Numbered from the stretch's first letter, positions 8,221 to 17,925 are shown. The stretch: DNA of 64,000 nt from Bacilli bacterium (GCA_017473105.1 JAFUNE010000005.1:3037-67036); one strand, 5' to 3'. The notes: generated from the sequence alone by a model not told the origin. A program made the numbers and translations.

Positions 8221-11200
8221 CTATTCATCCCCCTTAACTATAAATTTCTTTTCCATACTACCAACTTTATTATCTCCATCGTATAAATCAAATACTAGTT
8301 TATATCCATTTAAATTAAATAGTCTATTTTTAAATGATAATGAGTATAACTCATAATTACCTGATGAAGTTATTTCTTTATCTAAATAATATGTTTTATT
8401 TTCTGTTGGTTCTAATTCTGTATATAGATAATCTTGTAAGTCAACTAGTGAATATGTTTGATTGTATGCTGTTAATTCATTCTTTTCATATAGTGATACT
8501 CTTACATTTGGATTTTCTATTTCACTTTGATATAACATTTCAAAATTTAATGTTTTATCTTGGTTTTTCATAAATATTCTGTCATTTCCTTGAATAACGA
8601 TATCAAATTTATAATCCACATTATAATTATCTACTATATTTATTGGAATGCTAACACATTCTGTTATTTCTACATTATCATAATTTATTCCATCATATGA
8701 ACTGTATGGACAAATATAAAATGCATAATTTCCTTCTAGTTTATTATTATTTACAAATGTGTCTATTACAATATTTCCTGTTGTTTGATCTTCTAAATTA
8801 AAATGTACTGTTCCATTACTATATGGATTATATACTTTATCATTATATTTAAATTGAATATTTGATAAATATGTTTTATCCATTATTGTAGTATTATCAA
8901 CATCTATCATTTTTAATTCAAGACCATATTTTTTATCTTGTAAATTTGAATCATTTAATGATGTATTTTTTGGTTTTATATTAAAATCAATAATATTAGA
9001 ATTGTCTTTATTATAATCTATATATCCTGTGAAATTAGATGTTACTTGTAATTTTGTTTTTTCATTTTTAATATTAAATGTTTTTATATTACTTTCTAGT
9101 GTTGGTATCACTTTGTTTCCTTCACTATCATTAACTTCTAATAGAATTTTTACATCATTATAATCTTTATCTATTGTTGTATTTTTGAAATCAATTATTA
9201 CTTTAAAGTCTTCGGTGATTTCTCCTAAATAAATATTTTCATTTAATGATTTTGTTTCAATTGAACCTATTTCTTTAAATAAATTAAATGGATAAGTTGC
9301 TTTATTATTTGTGTTATATCCATAATTATCAGTTGTTGTTTTATATTTATATACTTTATTTGTTTCATTATCAATTAAAGTTATTTCTGTCTTTTCTGGA
9401 AGTAATATATTTGAAACTATATTATGTGTATAACCATCTATAATTAAATTACTATCTATATAACTATAATTAAATGCGATACTTGATTTACTTGTTATAT
9501 TCACTCCGGTATTTACATTTGTTCTTCCAACCATCATTTCATTCATTACGTATCCATCTACTGTTATGTAGTCTGTTGAAATATAGTTTTCGTTTCCATT
9601 ATTATCAATAATTTTAAAGTAATAAATATTATTTTCATTACTTGATACTTCAACTTTATCTACGTATTGAGTCCATACTTCACTTAATTCTTTTAAGTTA
9701 TTTTCTGTTAATAATTCACTAGTTACATAATAACTAATATTATCTTTGTTTACATATTCTTCGTTAACATTAACAACAATATTATCAGTTTTTGATAAAT
9801 ATATTGTTTTTGGAACTGTTGTTACACTTGAATATTTATAATTACTAATTGTTATATTTGCTATTGTATTTTCTGGATTAACAATTAATATATCACTATT
9901 TATATATGTTATATTATCATTACTATCAGTTATTTTAGCATAAATAATATAACTTCCTTCTTCATTAATTGTTTTTTCGCTTTCATATTTTGTATATTCA
10001 ACTGTTTTATAATCTTCTAGTGGTGTCATTGATTTATGTAAATAATATTCAATATTTTTTACTTCTGCTAGTGCATCAGTTGTATTTATATTAAACATAA
10101 AGTTTGTTGAGAATTTATGTGTGTCTAAGTCATTTGCTAATGTATCCCATGAATAGATACTTACATTTATTTTTGCAACTGGTCTATTTAAATCATCTAT
10201 ATATAATATTGGATAACTTTCATTTTCAAATACCCAAATATTTGTATTATTAACAAGTGTGTCGTTAATACTTACAAATTCATTAAATAGTAATGTTTCT
10301 TTCATAAAATTACTATTTTTTAGTGAATTTATATCTTTTGATGTAAATCCTCCTGTTACTTCACCATTTTTAATGGTATCACTGTTAATTGCATAACTAT
10401 TTGTTATTGTTACATTTGATTCAACAGTGTCGATTACGTAACTTGTAGATGCAGTGAAACTATTTGATATAGTTACATCTCCACTTGATACGTTATATAT
10501 AAATGATGAAGTCAAATCTTTATTATTATAAAATGAGTCAATTACTACATTTCCACTATTAATGTAGTTTATTAAACCTGAGGTTACATTTGATTTGATT
10601 TCTCCAGTATTATATCCATTTTTGAAAGTTAATGTTCCACTTGTTGTATGTATAAATCCTGAAGAATAATTTTTAGCACTTATATAAGCTTTATTTACTA
10701 CATTATTTAAATTTGTGTTATTTGATGAAATTGCAAATGATGAAGATACTCCGTAATCACTTACAACTACATATTTTAAATTGTTTAATTGATATTCATC
10801 TTCTGTTAATAATGAAAAGGAAAGTTCTTGTGTATTTTTGTTTAAACTAATTTCAAATTTACCATTTTCATATTCAGTTCCATTTATCACTAGTTTATTA
10901 TTTTCTGTACTTGTAAATTCACCAGTTAATTTTGACGAAACATAATTTCCTTGATAACTAAAATTACTTAGATTAATTTTATTATCAACAAGTTCAGTAA
11001 TATCAAATGTTGTTGTCATATTTTCATTGCTACCAATAACATAGCCATCTATCATTACGTTATTAATAGTTGCATCTGAAGTATCAACAGAAAGCATTGC
11101 TGTATTATTTCCACCATAAATAAGTGAATTTGTTATATATAGATTACTTATATTTCCACTTAAGTTATCAAATAAAGCTAAATCATTTTCAGTATTTGAC

Positions 11201-11670
11201 GTCATATATAATCCATATATTCTATATAAATTACCATCTAAATTACCTTTAAAATCTTTTATTTTAGGAAATTCATTTATATTTCCTTCACTATAGTTTG
11301 TAGTATATTCTTCAATTTCATATATACTATCATCAACTTGATAACTAATAGTTCCATCATAACTAAATATACCTTTATTTAAAACGATATCATTTCCGAG
11401 TTTAAAGTATACTCCTTTATAATCTGTATGTTCTAGTTGACTTTGGAAATATGCAAATTCACTTCCGTTTGAAATAATATATGGATCAATTTCTGTTCCT
11501 GTTCCACTGTTATACTTTGTAGCTACACTTCCGTCCCATTCACTTATTTCATAATAAGATGTTCTATTTTTATATCTTGCTAGTGTAGGAAAAAAAGCAT
11601 ACACAAAAATACTAATACCTAAAAGTATTAATAGAATTTTGAATTTTTTTGTATTCTTTATACTTTCCAT
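8221..11670 (-). CDS. Giant secreted beta-helix/Ig-like surface protein
   Basis: An 1149-residue exported protein. It has an N-terminal signal of the SipW type (hydrophobic 12-27, then FPTLARY), a WDGSVATKYNSGTGTE stretch leading into DPYIISNGSEFAYF, then about 400 residues of short N/S/T-rich turns (FKGNLDGN, ISNLYITNS, TINNVMIDG) consistent with a parallel beta-helix. From roughly residue 495 there are Ig-like or cadherin-like repeats with the GSYIIYAKITDSNDNITYINSD signature, and later beta-rich modules up to the C-terminus. No sortase motif and no C-terminal membrane segment. Adhesin or scaffold function is inferred. First gene of a three-gene operon; TAGGAGT ribosome site. Confidence 0.65.
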   Translation of the reverse strand: MESIKNTKKFKILLILLGISIFVYAFFPTLARYKNRTSYYEISEWDGSVATKYNSGTGTEIDPYIISNGSEFAYFQSQLEHTDYKGVYFKLGNDIVLNKGIFSYDGTISYQVDDSIYEIEEYTTNYSEGNINEFPKIKDFKGNLDGNLYRIYGLYMTSNTENDLALFDNLSGNISNLYITNSLIYGGNNTAMLSVDTSDATINNVMIDGYVIGSNENMTTTFDITELVDNKINLSNFSYQGNYVSSKLTGEFTSTENNKLVINGTEYENGKFEISLNKNTQELSFSLLTEDEYQLNNLKYVVVSDYGVSSSFAISSNNTNLNNVVNKAYISAKNYSSGFIHTTSGTLTFKNGYNTGEIKSNVTSGLINYINSGNVVIDSFYNNKDLTSSFIYNVSSGDVTISNSFTASTSYVIDTVESNVTITNSYAINSDTIKNGEVTGGFTSKDINSLKNSNFMKETLLFNEFVSINDTLVNNTNIWVFENESYPILYIDDLNRPVAKINVSIYSWDTLANDLDTHKFSTNFMFNINTTDALAEVKNIEYYLHKSMTPLEDYKTVEYTKYESEKTINEEGSYIIYAKITDSNDNITYINSDILIVNPENTIANITISNYKYSSVTTVPKTIYLSKTDNIVVNVNEEYVNKDNISYYVTSELLTENNLKELSEVWTQYVDKVEVSSNENNIYYFKIIDNNGNENYISTDYITVDGYVMNEMMVGRTNVNTGVNITSKSSIAFNYSYIDSNLIIDGYTHNIVSNILLPEKTEITLIDNETNKVYKYKTTTDNYGYNTNNKATYPFNLFKEIGSIETKSLNENIYLGEITEDFKVIIDFKNTTIDKDYNDVKILLEVNDSEGNKVIPTLESNIKTFNIKNEKTKLQVTSNFTGYIDYNKDNSNIIDFNIKPKNTSLNDSNLQDKKYGLELKMIDVDNTTIMDKTYLSNIQFKYNDKVYNPYSNGTVHFNLEDQTTGNIVIDTFVNNNKLEGNYAFYICPYSSYDGINYDNVEITECVSIPINIVDNYNVDYKFDIVIQGNDRIFMKNQDKTLNFEMLYQSEIENPNVRVSLYEKNELTAYNQTYSLVDLQDYLYTELEPTENKTYYLDKEITSSGNYELYSLSFKNRLFNLNGYKLVFDLYDGDNKVGSMEKKFIVKGDE

Positions 11671-11713
11671 ATTTACTCCTAAAAATAGACATACTTATCT
11701 ATTATCAATTATT

Positions 11714-11722
11714 ATTATAACA
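11714..11722 (-). promoter_or_regulatory. Extended -10 promoter of the giant-surface-protein operon
   Basis: TGTTATAAT followed by an approximately 40-base leader to the ATG at 11670. The -35 region is poor. Confidence 0.45.
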
Positions 11723-11750
11723 TATTATTTTTAATAATACATTAAAAAAA

Positions 11751-11773
11751 TCTAAAGTTTTTCGTTCTTTAGA
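11751..11773 (-). terminator. Terminator after the PH-like gene
   Basis: TCTAAAG/CTTTAGA stem, 9-base loop, then seven T; begins right after the stop codon of 11774-12259. Confidence 0.85.
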
Positions 11774-12259
11774 CTATTTTTTTAATATCGATTTTATTGC
11801 TTCTTTTCCTTCTTCAAATATACCCTTTCCATCTGTTATCACACTTTTTACACTGTGTACTACTATTCCAATAATACCTACTGTTTTTACTATTGTTTTT
11901 AATCCTTTTCTTACATCTTCTTCTGTAATATTTCGTATTTTATGAAGACTTCTATTAACAAATGTATCATTTTTCTTTAGTTCTATAATTCTATCATAAA
12001 ATTCTTTTGCGTCATCATTATTTTTAAACTTTATGTTAATACTTTTCGTGTTAAAAATAACATCTACTGTTTTTTCCACTACTCTTACTAAAGTTCTGTT
12101 GTTTTTATATTTTATTTCACTTATTAAAAATTCATCTACATCTATATATTCACCAAAAAATACATATTTTTTCTTTTTAAAATTAAAACTTTTCTCTTCG
12201 ACAAATAAATACATTAAACCTTTATATCCATTACATTTAATTTTATAATATTCCTTCAT
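11774..12259 (-). CDS. Small cytosolic protein, possible PH/GRAM-like domain
   Basis: A 161-residue protein I do not recognise. Residues 1-95 alternate strands and end in a helix (KSINIKFKNNDDAKEFYDRIIEL), the pattern of a PH/GRAM-like barrel closed by an alpha helix. The C-terminal 60 residues contain a mildly hydrophobic stretch (IVKTVGIIGIVVHSV) that could be an amphipathic or membrane-contacting helix. No signal peptide. It sits between the fibre-protein operon and the giant-protein operon with its own promoter (12280-12288) and terminator. A peripheral membrane role is a guess. Confidence 0.5.
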   Translation of the reverse strand: MKEYYKIKCNGYKGLMYLFVEEKSFNFKKKKYVFFGEYIDVDEFLISEIKYKNNRTLVRVVEKTVDVIFNTKSINIKFKNNDDAKEFYDRIIELKKNDTFVNRSLHKIRNITEEDVRKGLKTIVKTVGIIGIVVHSVKSVITDGKGIFEEGKEAIKSILKK

Positions 12260-12279
12260 ATTTTACTCCTATTAAGAAT

Positions 12280-12288
12280 ATTATATCA
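12280..12288 (-). promoter_or_regulatory. Extended -10 promoter of the PH-like gene
   Basis: TGATATAAT (in TGTGATATAAT) immediately downstream of the T-run of the preceding terminator. Confidence 0.55.
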
Positions 12289-12294
12289 CAAAAA

Positions 12295-12314
12295 AAAGAA
12301 GATTACTCTTCTTT
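12295..12314 (-). terminator. Terminator of the subunit operon
   Basis: AAAGAAGA/TCTTCTTT stem with 4-base loop overlapping the stop codon of 12303-13910, then eight T. Confidence 0.85.
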
Positions 12315-13910
12315 ACTTTCTTTATCTATAATTTTTGATACTTGTACCATAAACCATACTTCATCTAATGATAATTTACTATTTTCAATAACATTAAGTC
12401 TTAGTATGATTAATACTTTATTTAATAATGTTTTAATGTTTTCTTCTGTTACATCAGCAGGTTCAACATTAATTGCATTTAATTTATATTTATTTGCTAT
12501 TACTTCTGATACATTAGAATCATTAAATACTTCAATACCTTCAGCAATTATATTGTTTGGATTCATTGAATAGAAATCATATTCATCACTGTATTCAATA
12601 ATGCTTTGATAATCTTCAAGTTCATATGCTCTTCTAATTGCATCTTTTTTATAATAATCATAACTATAATATAAATGTAGTACTTCTGATACTGTCATGT
12701 CTTGACTAATATTTTTAATTACTATTTCTTTTGTATATTCATCATCATATTTACTATATAAGTCAGCTAATTCTCTTACTAAATGACTTGATTTCATTTT
12801 AGCAAGTTTTAAAGCACTTTCACTCTTAAATCCAAATAATCCTCTTGGTTTTTTAACTTTAGCATTTTGTTTATCAAGTTCTTTTTCTTTCTTGATAATT
12901 TCTGCTTCAATTTCTTTTGTTTTTGGTAATTCTTTTGTATCTATTAATTCTTTGTAATCATTTTTGAATTGTTCAAATAAAGGTACAAATTTCGCATAAT
13001 TATCATATTCTTCTAAACTGTATTTTAGCTTTAATAAAATTTCACAAACTTTGTTATATTCTTTTTCATTTGTTATATCAAAGTCAGGACCTAATAGTGA
13101 ATTAAAGGCACCTTCTCTAATTTTATTTCCAGGTAAATAATGATTTATATCAATTTCACCTTTTGTAGCTAGTGATACAATTTTCTCTACTTCTTTATCA
13201 ATTGATTCATTTAATTTAGAATAAGCATGTTTAAGTTTCTCTAAGCAATCATCATAATCTTTGATTCCTTTTTCATGCATAGTAGTTTTTTGTAATTTTG
13301 AAATATATGCTTCAAATTTACTTGTATTTTTACGAATAAGTTTTCTAAAATTAAGTCCGATGTGAAGAATTAAATCTGGATTAACCCAATATATTTTTTC
13401 AAATACTTCTGATACTTTTTCATATTTTTTTTGAATACCGTATCTTACATCTAAAAATTCACTCATATATTCTTGTACATGAACATTATAGTCAAAATCT
13501 TCTCTATCTAATTTAACTCCGATAAATTCAAATTTATCTAAGAAACTATTAATAATGTCATTTAAAGAATTAAAATTAAATACATTATAATTATCAATTT
13601 GATAAAGTAACTCATCAAATCTTAATTTTTCAAAGAATGTATTTGATGGATTTAATAGAAATCTTGTTTGTTCTAATTCTACTAAGTTTTCTCTTTCTTC
13701 ATCATGCTTTTTTTCTTTTACTTCAAAAGAATGATTTTTAGCTAATAAATATGTTTTAACACTATTTTTATATTCAGTATATTTTTCAACATACTCATCT
13801 ATAGTTTTATTTAATTTCTTTTGATTTGCTTTTGTTTTAACAGGCATAGATGTAATAAGTAGTCTTTTAGCATCTATATCTTTATTAATAAATTCTAAAA
13901 AATTATTCAT
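12303..13910 (-). CDS. Large cytosolic helical protein of unknown function
   Basis: A 535-residue, almost wholly alpha-helical, charged protein without signal or membrane segments and without a fold I recognise. Features: helical bundles in the first 330 residues, a Lys/Glu-rich coiled-coil-like linker around 340-365, a KKPRGLFGFKSESALKLAKM segment, and a C-terminal helical domain (DMTVSEVLHLYYSYDYYKKDAIRRA). It is the last gene of the transcript carrying the fibre-like subunits, which suggests a cytoplasmic assembly or regulatory role. The ATG at 13910 lies within ATGAATAA, overlapping the stop of the 50-aa gene, and has GAGGAT upstream, so it is preferred over the start seven codons earlier. 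Confidence 0.6.
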   Translation of the reverse strand: MNNFLEFINKDIDAKRLLITSMPVKTKANQKKLNKTIDEYVEKYTEYKNSVKTYLLAKNHSFEVKEKKHDEERENLVELEQTRFLLNPSNTFFEKLRFDELLYQIDNYNVFNFNSLNDIINSFLDKFEFIGVKLDREDFDYNVHVQEYMSEFLDVRYGIQKKYEKVSEVFEKIYWVNPDLILHIGLNFRKLIRKNTSKFEAYISKLQKTTMHEKGIKDYDDCLEKLKHAYSKLNESIDKEVEKIVSLATKGEIDINHYLPGNKIREGAFNSLLGPDFDITNEKEYNKVCEILLKLKYSLEEYDNYAKFVPLFEQFKNDYKELIDTKELPKTKEIEAEIIKKEKELDKQNAKVKKPRGLFGFKSESALKLAKMKSSHLVRELADLYSKYDDEYTKEIVIKNISQDMTVSEVLHLYYSYDYYKKDAIRRAYELEDYQSIIEYSDEYDFYSMNPNNIIAEGIEVFNDSNVSEVIANKYKLNAINVEPADVTEENIKTLLNKVLIILRLNVIENSKLSLDEVWFMVQVSKIIDKESKEE

Positions 13911-14055
13911 CTTCATCCTCTTCCTTGTCATTTACTTCAATTTTATTTTCTTTTAAAAATGATAAAAATTCATCTATATTATTATATACATCAATTAGTT
14001 CATGTAGATCTAAAACTGATAAATCAAAATTTACTTTTTCTTCTTTTTTAGCCAT
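13903..14055 (-). CDS. Small acidic 50-aa protein
   Basis: A 50-codon reading frame lying exactly between two genes of the surface operon: it starts two bases after the stop of 14058-15260 and its TAA overlaps the start of 12303-13910. GAGGAG provides a ribosome site about 11 bases upstream. The peptide has a basic start (MAKKEEK), a hydrophobic/acidic helix (DLHELIDVYNNIDEFLSFL) and ends DKEEDEDE. The conserved spacing and double coupling argue for a real gene. The helix could bind a partner such as the downstream protein; no family is recognised. Confidence 0.6.
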   Translation of the reverse strand: MAKKEEKVNFDLSVLDLHELIDVYNNIDEFLSFLKENKIEVNDKEEDEDE

Positions 14056-14057
14056 AA

Positions 14058-15260
14058 TTAATTATTCTCCTCATCATTAAATGAATCATAACCAAGTGTA
14101 TCTTTTACAAATCCGATTGTAATATCAACATTTGTTCCACTTGATAAAGTTTCTAAACTATCTATATCTTGACCTTCAATCCATACATAAATTCTTGCTT
14201 TTGTATATCCATCAGGTACAGTAAACAATGGTTTTCCAAAGTCAGCTTCTGTTATTGTTTCTTGTAAGTTAAAATTCTCTGTATCTAAAGAATCTGTTCC
14301 AAAAATAGTTGATTCTATTGGTTTTCTTACAACTGGATTTACATTTGCATATGTTGGATATGGTTCTCCGTTAATAACTTCTATTTCGTGTCTTGTAGCG
14401 TTATCTATAGCCATTTGTGTATGTTGAGTTTTAAATGGTTCAAATATAATTGCTTCACAATCATTGTTACACTTAATATTTTGAACTTCAGAAGGAGATG
14501 CAGTCATTGGTAGGCTTCCTACTTTTACTATACCAATTCTTAAAGAATTAATTAATCCTTGCATTTCTTCATCTAACTCTTCATTTATAGTAAATCCTGT
14601 ACTACCGTCAAAATATAAATTATCAGCAACTGGTGATCCTGTATCATTTTTAAAGAATACATCAAATGCTAGAAAATATGAATATTTTTTTGGTGAGCTT
14701 TGATCATATAGCGTTGTTGTAACCATACCATTTTTCTTATTTATAAAGTCTGTATATAAAACTCCTGATGTAGTATATACATCAAAGAAATGTGAATTTC
14801 TACTACTGTTACCATTTGTAGAAACAGGAACAAGTCCATTAGCATTCCACATAGTTTTAAATCCTGGGTATGTTCTTCCAAGATCGTCATATAATAAATC
14901 TCTTGAAATATCTATATAATTACCATAAGTTACTGCGTCATGTGATATAGACAAACCATCATTTCTTGTAACTAACATATTAAATGTATTAATTTTAACA
15001 TTTAGTGTTGTTGAAAACCATGCATAACTTGATGCTATCAATAATACTGCTAGTAAAAATATAACAACTAATGTTAAGAAAATATTTCTTTTATTTTCTC
15101 TATACTTCAATACTACTTTTTCCTTAGTTTCTTTTACTCTTTGTCTTCTTGGTTTTTTTTCAGTAATATTAGTTTTTTTTGTTTTTACATTTTTTTCATT
15201 AACGGTATTTTTCTTTTTAGCAGTTGTTTTTACATTTGCTTTCTTAGTTGTTTTTGCCAT
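14058..15260 (-). CDS. SipW-signal surface protein, subunit paralogue with long basic N-terminus
   Basis: A 400-residue member of the WIEGQD family. An unusual 57-residue Lys/Thr-rich cytoplasmic tail (poly-AKTTKK, KKPRRQR) precedes the membrane segment (about 60-78), which ends ASSYAWFS, a SipW-type junction. The mature part aligns with the two upstream paralogues: a TMWNANGLVPVSTNG block (others: TWAEGGLIPMSSVG), an AFDVFFKNDTG block, an IIFEPFKTQHTQMAIDNA block and the C-terminal TKARIYVWIEGQDID plus closing strands. It carries one CNNDC cysteine pair. It lies beyond a weak hairpin (15286-15311), so it may be made in smaller amounts than the two paralogues. Minor fibre subunit or base protein is an inference. 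Confidence 0.65.
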   Translation of the reverse strand: MAKTTKKANVKTTAKKKNTVNEKNVKTKKTNITEKKPRRQRVKETKEKVVLKYRENKRNIFLTLVVIFLLAVLLIASSYAWFSTTLNVKINTFNMLVTRNDGLSISHDAVTYGNYIDISRDLLYDDLGRTYPGFKTMWNANGLVPVSTNGNSSRNSHFFDVYTTSGVLYTDFINKKNGMVTTTLYDQSSPKKYSYFLAFDVFFKNDTGSPVADNLYFDGSTGFTINEELDEEMQGLINSLRIGIVKVGSLPMTASPSEVQNIKCNNDCEAIIFEPFKTQHTQMAIDNATRHEIEVINGEPYPTYANVNPVVRKPIESTIFGTDSLDTENFNLQETITEADFGKPLFTVPDGYTKARIYVWIEGQDIDSLETLSSGTNVDITIGFVKDTLGYDSFNDEENN

Positions 15261-15285
15261 AAAACACCTCCAGAATACAAATAAA

Positions 15286-15311
15286 GAGTAATAATAAATC
15301 TACTATTACTC
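15286..15311 (-). terminator. Weak hairpin between subunit genes (possible partial terminator)
   Basis: GAGTAATA/TATTACTC stem with a 10-base loop, followed by TTTATTTG. The imperfect T-run suggests partial read-through into 14058-15260, which has no visible promoter of its own. Confidence 0.5.
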
Positions 15312-15331
15312 CCTATCATACTCTAAATTAC

Positions 15332-16606
15332 TTAATTATTTTCAATAATTTCATCTTGTTCGAATCTTTCTTTAGTAAATCCGAAGTTAACTGTAACTTT
15401 CTTTCCTAAAGATGAGAAGTCATAGTTATCAATATCTTGTCCTTCAATCCAAACATATACTCTTACTTTAGTTACACTATTTGGAGCTAAAGTCATGAAT
15501 GTTGGTCTCTTAACTCCGTTTTCAACTTTTTCAGTATCAGTAAAGTAATCCATAGCAACTAATTTAGCAGTTTTTTTATCATCTGCTGATAATGCCATAT
15601 AATCTTTGTATGTCATTCTATTGCTTGTATATTTATTATAGTCATCTCCATCGTATACATCTACGTTAGATCCAACTAATAATTCTTGAGCTACAGCATA
15701 TGTAGTATATGCAGTACCATTTTCAACTGTTTTACAAGCTGTTCCTACTTTATAAGATGCATCATCACTTACAGTTGCTCCATCTCTTTCATAACATGCT
15801 TCTTCATACCAATTGATTGCATTTTGTACGTGTGCTTTATCATTTGGTTCCCAAATAGTAGCAGTTCTACAAATTCCAGTAGTAGTTTTTACTTTTTTAC
15901 CATCTACTGTTTCCTCTACATCACTACATGTAATATCATTAATTTGTTTTTGAGTTGCCCCATCTTGTTCTACACGTCCGATTTGAACAAATCCTACTCT
16001 TATAGAGTTTTCAATTCCTGTTCCAGGAATTCCATTTTCATCACTTCCAGTAACTCCGTTGAATGCTACTGTAACTGCAGAATCATCTGTTAAATAAATT
16101 GCTTCTTCATTTAACACATTATTATCTGCATAATATTCTTCTCCTGATTTATTTCTAATAAATAAATCGAATGCAACATATCCTTTTCCTTTAGTTAATG
16201 CATCATCAGTAGTAGCTGGATATGTAACTCTACTAGCTAATAATCTATAACCACCTTTTGTAGCAGTTAAACTTCCTTTTTCGAATAAAATCATTTCAGA
16301 TGCTGTTGAATCAGTATCTCCTACTGATGACATTGGAATTAATCCACCTTCAGCCCATGTGTTTCTATGTCCTGTATATGGAGTAGCTTCTTTTGCATTT
16401 AATTCTTCAGTCCAGCTATCGTCTGCACCAGACATAGATAATTCTAATCCTTCGGCAGCTGCAATTTTTACGTCAAATTGACTAACAGAAACACTTTGCA
16501 TTCCAATAAACCATGCATATGTTCCAACAATAAGCATTACTCCAAAAAGGCAACACATTAGAGCCATATTTCTTACTCTATTTGAACTTTTTTTGCTTCT
16601 TGCCAT
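15332..16606 (-). CDS. SipW-signal surface protein, major subunit paralogue B
   Basis: A 424-residue exported protein. Short basic N-terminus, hydrophobic segment, then VGTYAWFIGMQSVSVSQFDV: SipW-type signal junction and first strand. Shared blocks with 16638-17903: TWAEGGLIPMSSVG, EKGSLTATKGGYRLLAS, YVAFDLFIRNKSGEEYY, NVLNEEAIYLT-DSAVTV, ATIWEPNDKAHVQNAINWY, YVWIEGQDIDNYDF. Two pairs of cysteines in variable loops could form disulphides. By eye the codons are richer in C- and G-ending forms than those of neighbouring hypothetical genes, more like the rpl/rpo genes, consistent with high expression. Second paralogue of the operon driven by the consensus promoter at 18708-18736. Proposed role: structural subunit of a surface layer or fibre. 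Confidence 0.7.
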   Translation of the reverse strand: MARSKKSSNRVRNMALMCCLFGVMLIVGTYAWFIGMQSVSVSQFDVKIAAAEGLELSMSGADDSWTEELNAKEATPYTGHRNTWAEGGLIPMSSVGDTDSTASEMILFEKGSLTATKGGYRLLASRVTYPATTDDALTKGKGYVAFDLFIRNKSGEEYYADNNVLNEEAIYLTDDSAVTVAFNGVTGSDENGIPGTGIENSIRVGFVQIGRVEQDGATQKQINDITCSDVEETVDGKKVKTTTGICRTATIWEPNDKAHVQNAINWYEEACYERDGATVSDDASYKVGTACKTVENGTAYTTYAVAQELLVGSNVDVYDGDDYNKYTSNRMTYKDYMALSADDKKTAKLVAMDYFTDTEKVENGVKRPTFMTLAPNSVTKVRVYVWIEGQDIDNYDFSSLGKKVTVNFGFTKERFEQDEIIENN

Positions 16607-16637
16607 TTTTTACTCCTTATTTATTTTGTCTATATAA

Positions 16638-17903
16638 TTAGTTTCCTTTTGTATAATCTCCGATTACATCTTCTGGTAATGTAGCGGTACCAGTTTTATC
16701 ATAATCTACATCAACATCAGTAAATCTTTCTTTAGTAAATCCGAATTGAACTGAAATTGCATTTCCTAATTGTGCAAAATCATAGTTATCAATGTCTTGA
16801 CCTTCAATCCAGATATATACTCTTACTTTAGTAATACTATTTGGTGCTAAAGTAATGAATTCTGGTCTATCCATACCTCTTTTTAATTTTTCAGTATCTG
16901 TGAAATAATCATAAGATTGTAAATATTTATCTGTAACTGATTTAGTATATCCATTATATGCTGCTCCATCATAGATATCAACATTTGTATTATTTTTATC
17001 ATCGATTACTGTTGCAATTGCATATGTTGGATATGCAGTATCATCAGAAACTGTAGCACATTTTCCACTATATGCTCCATCAACTGTTATATCATCACCT
17101 GTTCTTCCTAAACAAGCTTCATTATACCAATTAATTGCATTTTTTACGTGATCTTTATCATTTGGTTCCCAAATTTGAGCTAATCTTGAATTACAGATTA
17201 CAGTAACTCCGTCTCCACCTGCACAAGATAATTTTTGGATTTTTTCATCACTTGTTTCAGTTGCTTCAACTCGAGCGATTTGTGCAAATGCAACTCTTAC
17301 AGAGTTTTCAATTCCTGTTCCTGCAGTTCCGGCGAAATCGCTTTCAGTAGATCCTCCACCATTAGTAGCAACAGTTACAGCAGAATCAGTTGTTAAATAA
17401 ATTGCTTCTTCATTTAATACATTATTACTTGAATAATATTCTTCTCCTGATAAGTTTTTGATGAATAAGTCGAATGCAACATATCCTTCTCCTTCTTTTT
17501 CTGCTGTATTTTGAACTTTACTTGCTAAAATTCTATAACCACCCTTAGTAGCAGTTAAACTACCTTTTTCATATAATTCTAATTTTGAAGTAGTGTTATT
17601 AATAACTCCAACTGATGACATTGGAATTAATTCACCCCATACGTTTTGATTTCCATCGTAAGATTTTGTTTTATAGTCACTTGCATTGATTGAAACACTT
17701 TCTGTGAAATTTGTTTGTTTTCCATCTAATGATAATGCCAAGCCATCAATAGCAGCGATTTTTACATCGAATGCTGTAACACTAACACTTTGCATACCGA
17801 TGAACCATGCATATGTTGATGCTACTAATAGAACTGCAAACAATCCTGTACTAAGAATCAATTTTTTTACTCTTTTGTCTTGTTTTTGATTTCTTTTTTT
17901 CAT
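16638..17903 (-). CDS. SipW-signal surface protein, major subunit paralogue A
   Basis: A 421-residue close paralogue of 15332-16606 with the same ordered blocks (STYAWFIGMQSVSV junction, WGELIPMSSVG, EKGSLTATKGGYRILAS, YVAFDLFIKNLSGEEYY, QIWEPNDKDHVKNAINWY, YIWIEGQDIDNYDF, VQFGFTKERF). Differences cluster in loops, including the loop that carries the Cys pair. No sortase signal or C-terminal anchor, so retention at the surface would need polymerisation or binding, as for TasA. Ribosome site AGGAAGGA. No terminator separates it from the next paralogue. Tandem duplication with loop divergence suggests structural paralogues or antigenic variation. Confidence 0.7.
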   Translation of the reverse strand: MKKRNQKQDKRVKKLILSTGLFAVLLVASTYAWFIGMQSVSVTAFDVKIAAIDGLALSLDGKQTNFTESVSINASDYKTKSYDGNQNVWGELIPMSSVGVINNTTSKLELYEKGSLTATKGGYRILASKVQNTAEKEGEGYVAFDLFIKNLSGEEYYSSNNVLNEEAIYLTTDSAVTVATNGGGSTESDFAGTAGTGIENSVRVAFAQIARVEATETSDEKIQKLSCAGGDGVTVICNSRLAQIWEPNDKDHVKNAINWYNEACLGRTGDDITVDGAYSGKCATVSDDTAYPTYAIATVIDDKNNTNVDIYDGAAYNGYTKSVTDKYLQSYDYFTDTEKLKRGMDRPEFITLAPNSITKVRVYIWIEGQDIDNYDFAQLGNAISVQFGFTKERFTDVDVDYDKTGTATLPEDVIGDYTKGN

Positions 17904-17925
17904 TTTTTCTTCCTTCCTTTTCTTT

